Source: Ignavibacteria bacterium
Lineage (GTDB): Bacteria > Bacteroidota > Ignavibacteria > SZUA-365
Length of the DNA stretch: 64,000 nt
Reading direction: 5' to 3'
NCBI GenBank assembly: GCA_016720835.1
Contig: JADKJW010000007.1
Coordinates: 198,425-262,424 of the forward strand
Shown: positions 35,162 through 43,968 of the stretch, piece after piece
Layout: every line of letters begins with the position of its first letter
Numbering within the stretch: position 1 is the stretch's first letter
The notes under the pieces: generated by a model
What the model saw: only the letters and a program-made list of their open reading frames with translations
Database searches by the model: none
What the model was told of the DNA's origin: nothing
Program-made: the position numbers and the translations under genes

Positions 35162-37114
35162 ATGAAACACCGTCTGCTCCTTCTCGCCGTCCTCGCCGCG
35201 CTCTGCGCGGGCGTTTCCGCGCGCGCGCAGAAAATCACGTACACGTGGGATCCAAGAGGCAAGCTCGTCGTGGGTCTCCACGGCGGTGGGACGAAATATT
35301 TCGGCGAGTTCACCGATCAGAACTTCGGCAGCGTCGCGGGCCTCTACGTCAAGTATTACGTCATTCCCGAAATCGCGCTGCAGGTGAACGGCGGGGCGGG
35401 CAGCTACGTCTACAACCGCCGGTGGAAATCGAAGTTCGGCGGCAGCTACACGCTGCAGTTCTACAAGGATCCGCGTCTCGGCGGATGGTCCGCTCCGGAA
35501 CAGATCGACGCGAACGATCCCGCGATCAAGCACGAGATCCTCGAGGTGGACAAACTCACCTTCGCCGAGGGGAAGATCCTGATCAACATGTTCCCGAGGC
35601 GTTCGTTCAATTCCTACATCTCGGTCGGCGCGGGCATCATGTCGTTCAACAATTCGAACGCTGCACGCACGCTTCCCGACGGCGAACAGCTCCTGAACGT
35701 CGGTTTCGGCGAGACGCCGTACGCCGTCAGCGGCGCGCGGGGCATCTCCAGCCTGCCATCCGACGCGAACGTCAAGACCATCATTCCCGTCGGCATCGGC
35801 TTCGACATCCTGTTCAACGAATTTTTCGCCGTCAATCTCGACTTCACCTTCCGTTTCCTGCTCGGGACGGGGAAGGACATGATGGACGGGTTCGGCCGCG
35901 AGTCGATCGAGAATTTCGCCCGCCTCAACTCGACGGCGTTCACCGTGCACAGCGAAGAAGCGGGCGACTCCTGGGGCACCGGCACCATCGGCGTGCAGGT
36001 GTACCTTTTCGGCCAGAACGATCGAGACGACGACGGGCTGACCGACAGCCAGGAAGCGCGCCTCGGCACCGATCCGCTGAACTCCGACACCGATGGCGAC
36101 GGGCTCACCGACGCGGATGAGGTCAACACGTTCAAGACCGATCCGCTGAAAACCGACACCGACGACGATCGCCTCACCGACGCCGAGGAGATCGCGAAAG
36201 GCGCAAATCCGCTCCAGGCGGACACGGACGGCGACGGACTGCTCGACGGCGACGAAGTGGCCCAGGGCACGGATCCGCTCCATATGGACACGGATAAGGA
36301 CGGACTGTCGGACGGCGACGAGGCGCTCAAACACAAGAGCGATCCGTTGAAGGCCGATGGCGACGGCGACGGACTGTCCGACTTCGACGAAGTGACGAAG
36401 CATCGGACGCACCCGCGCAAAACCGACACCGACGGCGACGGATTGACCGATGGCGACGAACTGCAGAAACACAAGACCGATCCGCTCAAGCCGGACACCG
36501 ACGGCGACGGCCTTTCCGATGGCGACGAAGTGCTCAAACACCGGACCGATCCGCTCAAGGCGGACACCGACGGCGACGGACTTTCCGATGGCGACGAAGC
36601 GCTCAAACACAAGACCGATCCGCTCAAGGCGGACACTGATGGCGACGGTGTCACCGACGGTCGCGACAAGTGTCCGACTGTGCCCGGCGCCCGTACCGGA
36701 CTTCCCGACGACGACGGCTGTCCGCGCGAGAAGGCCAGCGAGCCCGCGAGCCCCGAGGTAAAGAAGGGCGCGACGATCGTCCTGAGCGGCGTGGAATTCG
36801 AAGCCGGCAGCTCCGAGCTGAAAACAGGGTCTCTCGCCTCGCTTGAAGAGGCGTACAAAACGCTCGCGGACCATCCGCGGATGGTCGTGGAAATCGGCGG
36901 TCACACCGACAACGCGGGCAAGACCAAAGCCAACGAGAACCTGTCCAAGCGCCGCGCGGATGCGGTGAAAGGGTACATCGTCGCGAAGGGCATCGACGCC
37001 GCGCGCATCAGCACGCGCGGCTACGGCCCGTCGAAGCCGATCGCCTCGAACAAGACAGAAGTTGGGCGCGCCCGCAACAGGCGCATCGAGTTCAAGATTC
37101 TCAAAGCGGAATGA
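35162..37114 (+). CDS. OmpA-family outer membrane protein with thrombospondin type 3 repeats, inside the nuo operon
   Basis: 650 residues. Signal peptide MKHRLLLLAVLAALCAGVSARAQ; an N-terminal part of about 260 residues that looks like an outer-membrane beta-barrel (LVVGLHGGGTKYFGEF, FNEFFAVNLDFTFRFLLG); eight to nine calcium-binding TSP3 repeats of about 23 residues with core DTDGDGLSDGDE; then an OmpA C-terminal domain (EFEAGSSELKTGS, GHTDNAGKTKANENLSKRRA, ARNRRIEFKI) that binds peptidoglycan. It lies in the same direction between nuoK and nuoL, 31 bases after nuoK and 68 before nuoL, so it should be transcribed with complex I. Its role there is unexplained. Confidence 0.9.
   Translation: MKHRLLLLAVLAALCAGVSARAQKITYTWDPRGKLVVGLHGGGTKYFGEFTDQNFGSVAGLYVKYYVIPEIALQVNGGAGSYVYNRRWKSKFGGSYTLQFYKDPRLGGWSAPEQIDANDPAIKHEILEVDKLTFAEGKILINMFPRRSFNSYISVGAGIMSFNNSNAARTLPDGEQLLNVGFGETPYAVSGARGISSLPSDANVKTIIPVGIGFDILFNEFFAVNLDFTFRFLLGTGKDMMDGFGRESIENFARLNSTAFTVHSEEAGDSWGTGTIGVQVYLFGQNDRDDDGLTDSQEARLGTDPLNSDTDGDGLTDADEVNTFKTDPLKTDTDDDRLTDAEEIAKGANPLQADTDGDGLLDGDEVAQGTDPLHMDTDKDGLSDGDEALKHKSDPLKADGDGDGLSDFDEVTKHRTHPRKTDTDGDGLTDGDELQKHKTDPLKPDTDGDGLSDGDEVLKHRTDPLKADTDGDGLSDGDEALKHKTDPLKADTDGDGVTDGRDKCPTVPGARTGLPDDDGCPREKASEPASPEVKKGATIVLSGVEFEAGSSELKTGSLASLEEAYKTLADHPRMVVEIGGHTDNAGKTKANENLSKRRADAVKGYIVAKGIDAARISTRGYGPSKPIASNKTEVGRARNRRIEFKILKAE
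36031..36670 (+). repeat. Tandem TSP3 coding repeats, about 69 bases per unit
   Basis: About nine units encoding DTDGDGL(S/T)D(A/G)DE plus a KHKTDPLKA spacer. Neighbouring later units (36440-36650) are nearly identical at DNA level, which points to recent unit duplication. Confidence 0.85.
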
Positions 37115-37182
37115 CGAGCCGCTCACCGCATGTGACGGCGCCACACGAACCAGTGCGATTCATCAACGCGAAGTAACAGACC

Positions 37183-39423
37183 ATGTCCCCGCAGACCCTC
37201 AGTACCCTCACGATCCTGATCCTCTTCCTTCCGCTGGCGTCGTTCGTCCTGCTGCTCGCGCTCGGGAAACGCCTGCCGCGCCAGGGAGACACCATCGCCA
37301 CGGGCATCCTGTTCATCACCCTCGCGCTTTCGATCGTGGTGATGATCGGCACGCTGACGCGCGCGCCCGAACCCGCCATCCCGGGCTTCCCGTCCGCGCC
37401 GATCCAGTCCACATTCACGTGGATCGACATGGATGCGACCATTCCCGTGCTCGGCCAGCAGGTGCCGCTGAAAATCGAGCTCGGCATCATGATCGACAAC
37501 CTCGTCGCGATCATGCTTGTGGTCGTGTCGTTGATTTCGGCGCTGGTGCACTTGTTCTCCATCGGCTACATGCACGGTGACAAGAAGTACTCGCGGTACT
37601 TCGCCTACCTCGGGATCTTCACCTTCTCGATGCTCGGGATCGTGGTCACGAACACCATTCTCATGATGTACATCTTCTGGGAACTGGTGGGCTTGAGTTC
37701 GTATCTCCTGATCGGCTTCTGGTACGAGAAGCCGGGACCCGCGTACGCGTCGAAGAAGGCGTTCCTCGTCAACCGCGTGGGCGATCTCGGGATGTGGATC
37801 GGCATCATGATGCTGTTCACGACCTACGGGACGTTCCGTTTCGACGAGATCTTCGCGTCCATCGCGGCCGGCAATTATCCGTTCGGGTCGTCCACGTGGC
37901 TGACCATCGCCGGCATGTGCATCTTCTGCGGCGCGATCGGCAAGAGCGCGCAGTTCCCGCTGCACACCTGGCTGCCCGACGCGATGGAGGGTCCGACGCC
38001 CGTCAGCGCGCTCATCCACGCGGCCACCATGGTCGCCGCGGGCGTGTACCTGGTGGCGCGCGTGTTCCCGATGCTGACCGGCGACGCGCTGCTCTTCATC
38101 GCGATCATCGGCGCCGTGACCTCCTTCATCGCCGGCACCATCGCCATCGCGCAGAACGACATCAAGAAAGTCCTCGCGTACTCCACCGTCAGCCAGCTCG
38201 GGTACATGGTGCTGGCGCTCGGCGTCGGCGCCTACGGCGCGGGGTTCTTCCATCTCGTGACGCACGCGATGTTCAAAGCCTGCCTCTTCCTCGGCAGCGG
38301 TTCGGTGATTCACGCGATGCATCACAGCCTGCACCATCTGCACGATCACGACACCGATCCGCAGGATCTGCGGAACATGGGCGGCCTGCGCAAGAAGATG
38401 CCGTGGACCTTCGCGACCTTCCTCATCGCGACGCTCGCGATATCCGGAGTGCCGCTGTTCTCGGGCTTCCTCAGCAAGGACGAAATTCTCGCGGGCGCGT
38501 GGGCCTTCGGCTCGCTACGCGGCGGCATCGGCCTCATGATGCCGTACATCGGCTTCGGCGTCGCGATGATGACCGCGTTCTACATGTTCCGCTTGGTCTT
38601 CCTCATGTTCTACGGGGATCCGAAGCGGCCGGACATCGACGCGCACATCCACGAATCGCCCGCGACGATGCGGATTCCGCTCATCGTGCTGTCCGTATTG
38701 TCGTTCTGGTTCGTGTTCTCGTTCAATCCGTTCGGCGCCGCGTCGGGATGGGCGGTCAAATCGCTCCCGACACCGGTGACCGTGACCGGAACGCATTGGT
38801 ACCCCTTCGCGCACGGCGACGGACACGAGGCCGCGGGGCCCGCGTCGTCCGCCACGTCGCATGAGACCGCGGATGGCGGCGCGCATGAAACGGCTCCTGC
38901 ACCGCCGACGGGGGAGACCATCACGCAGGCCAATCCCGCGCAGGAAGCGCTCGCGCACGGCATTCACGCGGCGCATCTGTCCGCGATGATCACCTCGCTG
39001 ATCGTGGCGTCGCTCGGCATTCTCATCGCCTGGGGGGTGTACCGCCGGAAGGTGATCGATGTGGACGCCTTCACGGCGCGCGTGCGTCCCCTGCACGTGT
39101 TCCTCAGCAAGAAATGGTATTTCGACGAGATCTACGAGCAGTGGGTCGTTGTCCCGTTCGTCCTGTTCACGACCCGCGCGATGGCGTGGTTCGACACCTA
39201 TGTGATCGACGGCGCCGTGAACGGCGTGGCGTCGGTCACGCGGTTTCAGTCGTGGCTCAGCGGGCTGTTCGACACGTACATCGTGGACGGGCTCGTCAAT
39301 TTTTCCGGATACTTCGTGGGTTTCTTCGGCATCGTGATGCGGAAGTCGCAGACCGGTCGCATCCAGACCTACGTCGTCTTTGTCGTACTCGGCGTCATCA
39401 TGCTGTTCTATGTGTTTTACTGA
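37183..39423 (+). CDS. nuoL: Complex I subunit L
   Basis: 746 residues, longer than the usual 610-650. The antiporter core is intact: FWELVGLSSYLLIGFWYEKP, SAQFPLHTWLPDAMEGPTPVSALIHAATMVAAGVYL, and FVSGFLSKDEIL-like PLFSGFLSKDEIL. The extra length comes partly from a His/Ala/Thr-rich loop (about residues 545-590, HEAAGPASSATSHETADGG) before the lateral C-terminal helices. It pumps protons at the far end of the membrane arm. Confidence 0.95.
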   Translation: MSPQTLSTLTILILFLPLASFVLLLALGKRLPRQGDTIATGILFITLALSIVVMIGTLTRAPEPAIPGFPSAPIQSTFTWIDMDATIPVLGQQVPLKIELGIMIDNLVAIMLVVVSLISALVHLFSIGYMHGDKKYSRYFAYLGIFTFSMLGIVVTNTILMMYIFWELVGLSSYLLIGFWYEKPGPAYASKKAFLVNRVGDLGMWIGIMMLFTTYGTFRFDEIFASIAAGNYPFGSSTWLTIAGMCIFCGAIGKSAQFPLHTWLPDAMEGPTPVSALIHAATMVAAGVYLVARVFPMLTGDALLFIAIIGAVTSFIAGTIAIAQNDIKKVLAYSTVSQLGYMVLALGVGAYGAGFFHLVTHAMFKACLFLGSGSVIHAMHHSLHHLHDHDTDPQDLRNMGGLRKKMPWTFATFLIATLAISGVPLFSGFLSKDEILAGAWAFGSLRGGIGLMMPYIGFGVAMMTAFYMFRLVFLMFYGDPKRPDIDAHIHESPATMRIPLIVLSVLSFWFVFSFNPFGAASGWAVKSLPTPVTVTGTHWYPFAHGDGHEAAGPASSATSHETADGGAHETAPAPPTGETITQANPAQEALAHGIHAAHLSAMITSLIVASLGILIAWGVYRRKVIDVDAFTARVRPLHVFLSKKWYFDEIYEQWVVVPFVLFTTRAMAWFDTYVIDGAVNGVASVTRFQSWLSGLFDTYIVDGLVNFSGYFVGFFGIVMRKSQTGRIQTYVVFVVLGVIMLFYVFY

Positions 39424-39479
39424 ACCGCCGCCCCTCATGCATGAAAGCGAATATCAGATAGTTTTTTGGTGGAGGATTG

Positions 39480-41069
39480 ATGAATTTCCCGTTTCTCTCT
39501 GTCATCACGTTCCTTCCCATTTTGGGAATGGTCATCGTGCTTCTGCTCAACAAGGAGCGGACGAAAGCAATCCAGACGACGGCGGTGGTCGTCACCGGGC
39601 TGCAGGTGCTGCTGGCGGTCGTCATTGCGCTGGGCTTCAATGCGTCGCTGCCGGGCATCAACAACGAGGCGACGATGCAGTTCACCGAGCGTCTGCCGTG
39701 GATCTCGATCCCGCAGACCCCGTGGTTCGGCGAGATCCGCATCGACTATTTCATGGCGATCGACGGTCTCTCGATGCCGATGGTGGTGCTGACCGCGCTC
39801 ATCAGCTTCCTGGCGGTGTTCGCATCGTTCAGCGTGAACAAGTCCATCAAGGGCTACTTCGTCATGTTCCTGCTGCTCGACGCGGGCATGATGGGTGTGT
39901 TCTGCGCGATCGACATGTTCCTGTTCTACATTTTCTGGGAAGTGATGCTGCTGCCGATGTACTTCCTGATCGGCATCTGGGGCGGTCCGCGAAGGGAATA
40001 CGCCGCCATCAAGTTCTTCATCTACACGCTCGCGGGTTCCGTGCTGCTGCTGCTCGTGATGATCGGGTTGTACTTCACGACCGTCGATCCGGCCACCGGC
40101 GCGCACACCTTCAACATGATTTCGATGATGCATCCGGCGGAAAACATGAAGGAGGGGCTCTTCGCGACGCTGCACAGCACGCCGCGCATGCTCGCCTACA
40201 TTGCGCTGTTCATCGCGTTCGCGATCAAGGTGCCGGTGTTCCCGTTCCACACCTGGCTGCCCGACGCGCACGTCGAGGCGCCGACGGCCATCTCCGTCAT
40301 TCTGGCCGGCGTGCTGCTGAAGATGGGCACGTACGGCATGCTGCGCATCAGCTTCCCGATCTTCCCCGAGTTCGCCGTCTACTTCCAGATTCCGCTGATG
40401 ATCTTCGGCTTCGTCAACATCGTGTACGGCGCCCTGTGCGCGATGGCACAGACGGACTTCAAGAAGCTGATCGCCTACTCGTCGATCTCGCACATGGGGT
40501 ACGTCATCCTCGGGATGGCGGCGTTGAACGTGCAGGGCATGACCGGCGCGGTGATGCAGATGTTCAACCACGGCACGATCACCGCCATGCTCTTCCTCCT
40601 CGTGGGCGTCATCTACGACCGCGCCCACACGCGCGGGCTGAACGAGTTCGGCGGGCTGTACAACAAGATGCCGCTCTATTCCTTCTTCACGGTCATCGCC
40701 TTCTTCGCGGCGATCGGTCTGCCGGGCCTGAGCGGTTTCGTGAGCGAGGCCTTCGTGTTCCTCGGCGCCTTCCAGGCCAATCCGTTCTGGACCGTCCTCT
40801 CGACGCTCGGCATCGTGCTGGGCGCGGGCTACATGCTCTGGACCTTCCAGCGCGTGTTCATGGGCACCCTCCCCGAGAAGTGGGAGGCGGTGATGAGCGA
40901 CGTGTCTCCGCGTGAAATCTTCACCCTTGCGCCGCTCGCCATCATCATCCTTTTCCTCGGCGTGTACCCGTCGCCGGCGCTCAACATGATGACCACATCC
41001 CTTGACCATCTCGTGCGTTTCGTCAAAGCGAGCGCGCCGGCCGGCCAGGCCTTCCTCGGCGGCTTCTAA
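39480..41069 (+). CDS. nuoM: Complex I subunit M
   Basis: 529 residues from the ATG at 39480 (GGAGG at 39471-39475; a TTG at 39477 is too close). Antiporter-like signature FYIFWEVMLLPMYFLIGIWGGPRREYAAIKFFIYT, then KVPVFPFHTWLPDAHVEAPTAISVILAGVLLKMGTYG with the conserved lysines. It belongs to the proton-pumping arm. Confidence 0.95.
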   Translation: MNFPFLSVITFLPILGMVIVLLLNKERTKAIQTTAVVVTGLQVLLAVVIALGFNASLPGINNEATMQFTERLPWISIPQTPWFGEIRIDYFMAIDGLSMPMVVLTALISFLAVFASFSVNKSIKGYFVMFLLLDAGMMGVFCAIDMFLFYIFWEVMLLPMYFLIGIWGGPRREYAAIKFFIYTLAGSVLLLLVMIGLYFTTVDPATGAHTFNMISMMHPAENMKEGLFATLHSTPRMLAYIALFIAFAIKVPVFPFHTWLPDAHVEAPTAISVILAGVLLKMGTYGMLRISFPIFPEFAVYFQIPLMIFGFVNIVYGALCAMAQTDFKKLIAYSSISHMGYVILGMAALNVQGMTGAVMQMFNHGTITAMLFLLVGVIYDRAHTRGLNEFGGLYNKMPLYSFFTVIAFFAAIGLPGLSGFVSEAFVFLGAFQANPFWTVLSTLGIVLGAGYMLWTFQRVFMGTLPEKWEAVMSDVSPREIFTLAPLAIIILFLGVYPSPALNMMTTSLDHLVRFVKASAPAGQAFLGGF

Positions 41070-41117
41070 ATGCGCGTCCGGCGGACAGACACCCTTTCAG
41101 ACGAACAGTGACAGATC

Positions 41118-42629
41118 ATGCCTGATATCATCTTTCAAAGCACGAAGCACTTCTGGCCCGAAATCACGCTGGCGTTGACGTTCATCGCCGCCATGATTTT
41201 CGAATTCGCCACGAAGAAACGCACGACAGGGACCGGGATCCTGGTGTTGCTCGGTCTGGCGGCGGCGCTCGTCCAGTTGCCGTCAGCGCCCTCCGAGCCC
41301 GTCTCGATTTTCGGCGGCATGTACGCCATCGATCCTTTCTCGACGTTTTTCAAGTATGTCATCATCGTCACCGGCATGGTGGTCGTGCTCTTTTCCTTCC
41401 AGTCGCAGGAGCTGAAGAAGGAGAGCGGCCATACCGGAGAGTACTACTGTTTCATCGCGGCGGTGACCTTCGGCATGGTGCTGATGACCGGGTCGTCGAA
41501 TCTCGTGATGATCTACCTCTCGATCGAACTCGTCAGCATCACGTCCTACATCCTCGCGGGCTTCAGCAAATCGTTGCGCCGTTCGAGCGAGGCCGCGCTG
41601 AAGTACGTGATTTTCGGCGCGCTGTCGAGCGGCATCATGCTGTACGGGATGTCGCTGATCTTCGGACTGACCGGCACGCTCGATCTTTCGGGCATCCGCA
41701 CCGCGCTCGCGAGCGGGCACGCGGTCACGACGGGCTGGTCCTTCGCGGCGCTCATGGCGGCGATCGTCCTGATGCTCGCGGGCTTCGGCTACAAGGTCTC
41801 GGTCGTGCCCTTCCACTTCTGGACGCCGGACGTGTACGAGGGCGCGCCGATCACGATCACCGCATTCCTCGCGGTGGCGAGCAAGGCCGCGGTATTCGCG
41901 GTGATGATCCGCTTTTTCTACGTGGCGTTCTTCGACAACATGCTGGCCTCGACGGGCGTGTACAGCAGCTTCCGCAACGTCGACTGGAGCATGATCCTCG
42001 CGGTACTGTCCGTCCTGACCATGACGCTCGGCAATTTCGTCGCGATCTGGCAGGACAATCTCAAGCGCATGCTGGCGTATTCCAGCATTGCGCACGCGGG
42101 CTACATGCTGATGGGCGTGGTCGTGATGAGCAACTTCGGCCTCTCCGCGATCATGCTGTACTTCGTCATGTATTTCTTCATGAACCTCGGCGCCTTCTAC
42201 GTGGTGATGGTCATCGCGGACAAGATCGGCAGCGAGAACATCGACGACTACCGCGGTTTCGGCAAGCGCGCGCCGATCATCAGCGTCGGACTTTCGATCT
42301 TCCTGATCTCCCTGACCGGTCTTCCTCCCACGGCGGGCTTCGTCGGCAAGCTGTTCCTCTTCTCCTCGGTCATGGCGTCGCAGTTCATCTGGCTGGCGAT
42401 CGTGGGCGTCCTCAACAGTGTCGTCTCCCTGTACTACTACGCTCGCGTGCTGAAGAACATGTATCTTCGCGAGGCGCCGGACGGCGACGAATCGCCGATC
42501 GTTTTCAGCAAGGTGACGAGCGCCGTCGTGATTCTCTTCATCATCCCGAACATCCTGCTCTGCTTCTTCTATCAGCCTGTGCTGACCTTCGCGCAGCGTT
42601 CGATCGCGATACTGCTGCCGGGGTTGTAA
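41118..42629 (+). CDS. nuoN: Complex I subunit N
   Basis: 503 residues, about 14 membrane helices. Signatures are YLSIELVSITSYILAGFSKSLRRSSEAALKYVIFGALSSG, FKVSVVPFHFWTPDVYEGAP-like YKVSVVPFHFWTPDVYEGAPI, and KRMLAYSSIAHAGYMLMG. It closes the nuo operon. nuoE, nuoF and nuoG are not in the window. Confidence 0.95.
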   Translation: MPDIIFQSTKHFWPEITLALTFIAAMIFEFATKKRTTGTGILVLLGLAAALVQLPSAPSEPVSIFGGMYAIDPFSTFFKYVIIVTGMVVVLFSFQSQELKKESGHTGEYYCFIAAVTFGMVLMTGSSNLVMIYLSIELVSITSYILAGFSKSLRRSSEAALKYVIFGALSSGIMLYGMSLIFGLTGTLDLSGIRTALASGHAVTTGWSFAALMAAIVLMLAGFGYKVSVVPFHFWTPDVYEGAPITITAFLAVASKAAVFAVMIRFFYVAFFDNMLASTGVYSSFRNVDWSMILAVLSVLTMTLGNFVAIWQDNLKRMLAYSSIAHAGYMLMGVVVMSNFGLSAIMLYFVMYFFMNLGAFYVVMVIADKIGSENIDDYRGFGKRAPIISVGLSIFLISLTGLPPTAGFVGKLFLFSSVMASQFIWLAIVGVLNSVVSLYYYARVLKNMYLREAPDGDESPIVFSKVTSAVVILFIIPNILLCFFYQPVLTFAQRSIAILLPGL

Positions 42630-42733
42630 TCCGGCGGTCACTCGCGCTGCGCACCGAAAAGGGGTTGAATTGCACGCCCATTCCCAGTGTCAGGAAAACA
42701 GGTCACCCGGGTCCTGAAAAGAAGGAAAAAACG

Positions 42734-42766
42734 ATGGAAAATCGGCCCTGGCGGTCGATTTTCCAT
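42734..42766. other. Palindrome ATGGAAAATCG / CGATTTTCCAT downstream of nuoN
   Basis: An 11-bp perfect stem with an 11-base loop in the 265-base spacer between nuoN and the cytochrome genes. Six A bases precede it, so on the minus strand it resembles a terminator, but no leftward gene starts nearby. It may be an operator or the end of the nuo transcript. Confidence 0.4.
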
Positions 42767-42894
42767 ATGCACGGTGGCATGCTACTTGCATTAGACCAGT
42801 ACGATGACGATACTCGTAACTCACCCTCCCCTCACGCTGCCAGTATTCGGTAACCATACATCCGATTTCCCCACCATCTCACAGTGAGGTCCGT

Positions 42895-43455
42895 ATGAAA
42901 AAATCACTCTCTCTCATCGCGGTTGCGGCAGCCTTCATGGTTCTGACCGCATTCACGTTCATGGACAACGCACCTGCCAAGTATGTCGGTTCCCAGGCGT
43001 GCAAGGCCTGCCATAATACCGACAAGAGCGGCAAGCAGTTCGCGAAGTGGGAAAGCACCCCGCATTCGAAGGCGTTCAAGACGCTGCAGAGCGAAGATGC
43101 CGACAAGATCGCCGCGAAGAAGGGCTTCAAGACGAAGGCCGCCGAAACGCCGGAATGTCTCGCCTGCCATGTCAGCGGCAAGAGCGACAAGGCCCCGGTG
43201 TACGACGCCAGCTTCAAGAACGACGAAGGCGTCGGCTGCGAGGCTTGCCACGGCGGCGGTTCCGGCTACAAGATGCTGCACATGAAGAAGGAGAATCTCG
43301 AAAAGGCGAAGGCCGCGGGCATGCTCGTTCCGAACGTCGCGGACGGTTCGGCCGAGAAGCAGTGCAAGGAATGCCACAACGACAAGAGCCCGACGCACAA
43401 GGACTTCAAGTTCGCCGAAATGTGGAAGAAGATCGCCCATCCGATGCCGAAGTAA
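42895..43455 (+). CDS. Tetraheme c-type cytochrome, c554-like
   Basis: 186 residues with signal peptide MKKSLSLIAVAAAFMVLTAF. Four CXXCH heme sites: CKACH, CLACH, CEACH and CKECH; the pattern YVGSQACKACHNT, GVGCEACHGGGSGY and CKECHNDKSPTH fits the cytochrome c554-type multiheme fold. It would be periplasmic and hand electrons between membrane quinol oxidation and the downstream outer-membrane conduit. It is the first gene of a same-strand cluster with two more multiheme cytochromes and a porin. Confidence 0.88.
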   Translation: MKKSLSLIAVAAAFMVLTAFTFMDNAPAKYVGSQACKACHNTDKSGKQFAKWESTPHSKAFKTLQSEDADKIAAKKGFKTKAAETPECLACHVSGKSDKAPVYDASFKNDEGVGCEACHGGGSGYKMLHMKKENLEKAKAAGMLVPNVADGSAEKQCKECHNDKSPTHKDFKFAEMWKKIAHPMPK

Positions 43456-43492
43456 TTCCGCGGTTTTCACGGTCCATTCCGACTTCCGGACG

Positions 43493-43852
43493 ATGCAGGA
43501 CACGCAACCGTATTTCGACGCCATTCGCGAGTATGTGTGCTCGGTGTGCCAGACACCGGGCGCACATTCGTATTGCGGCGTGGCCGAGAAAGACGTCTGT
43601 GCCGTGGAGCGCTTTCTGCCGGAGATCGTGTCCGTCGCCACGAGCATCAACAGCGATCGCATCGACGATTACGTGTCGGCACTGCGCGACACGGTGTGCC
43701 GGACCTGCCGCCCGGAAGGCCAGAGCGAGTGCTCCGTGCGGGACTCGCAGCTGTGCGGACTCGACCGGTATTTCGTGCTCATCATCGAGGCGATCGAGCA
43801 AGTGATCCTGCAACAGAAACGGACGAATGGAGCGGAAACCCTCACCCGGTAA
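43493..43852 (+). CDS. Duplicated four-cysteine protein of unknown function
   Basis: 119 residues, no signal peptide. Two copies of one motif about 60 residues apart: CSVCQTPGAHSYCGVAEKDVC and CRTCRPEGQSECSVRDSQLC, i.e. C-x2-C-x7/8-C-x7-C, each followed by a helix (ERFLPEIVSV, DRYFVLIIEAI). No CXXCH is present, so it is not a c-type cytochrome. Fe-S or zinc binding in the cytoplasm is plausible. Its place between the tetraheme cytochrome and the porin of an electron conduit suggests a redox or maturation role. I do not recognise the family. Confidence 0.7.
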   Translation: MQDTQPYFDAIREYVCSVCQTPGAHSYCGVAEKDVCAVERFLPEIVSVATSINSDRIDDYVSALRDTVCRTCRPEGQSECSVRDSQLCGLDRYFVLIIEAIEQVILQQKRTNGAETLTR

Positions 43853-43968
43853 GACGCCGGGGTCGACGCTCTGAACACCAGACACTCATGATCGTTTGGC
43901 GCACGCCGCCGGGAAACCGCGCGGGTGCGCCATACGCCTTTCATCGACGCAGCACAAGGATGAACTTC

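Noticed and set aside
36031..36670. Regular repeat spacing suggesting a CRISPR array
   Set aside because: The unit is a protein-coding TSP3 repeat in frame with no variable spacers; no cas genes occur in the window.
35614..36858. Ser/Pro-rich 414-codon minus-strand frame
   Set aside because: Its repeats are only the complement of the TSP3 coding repeats.
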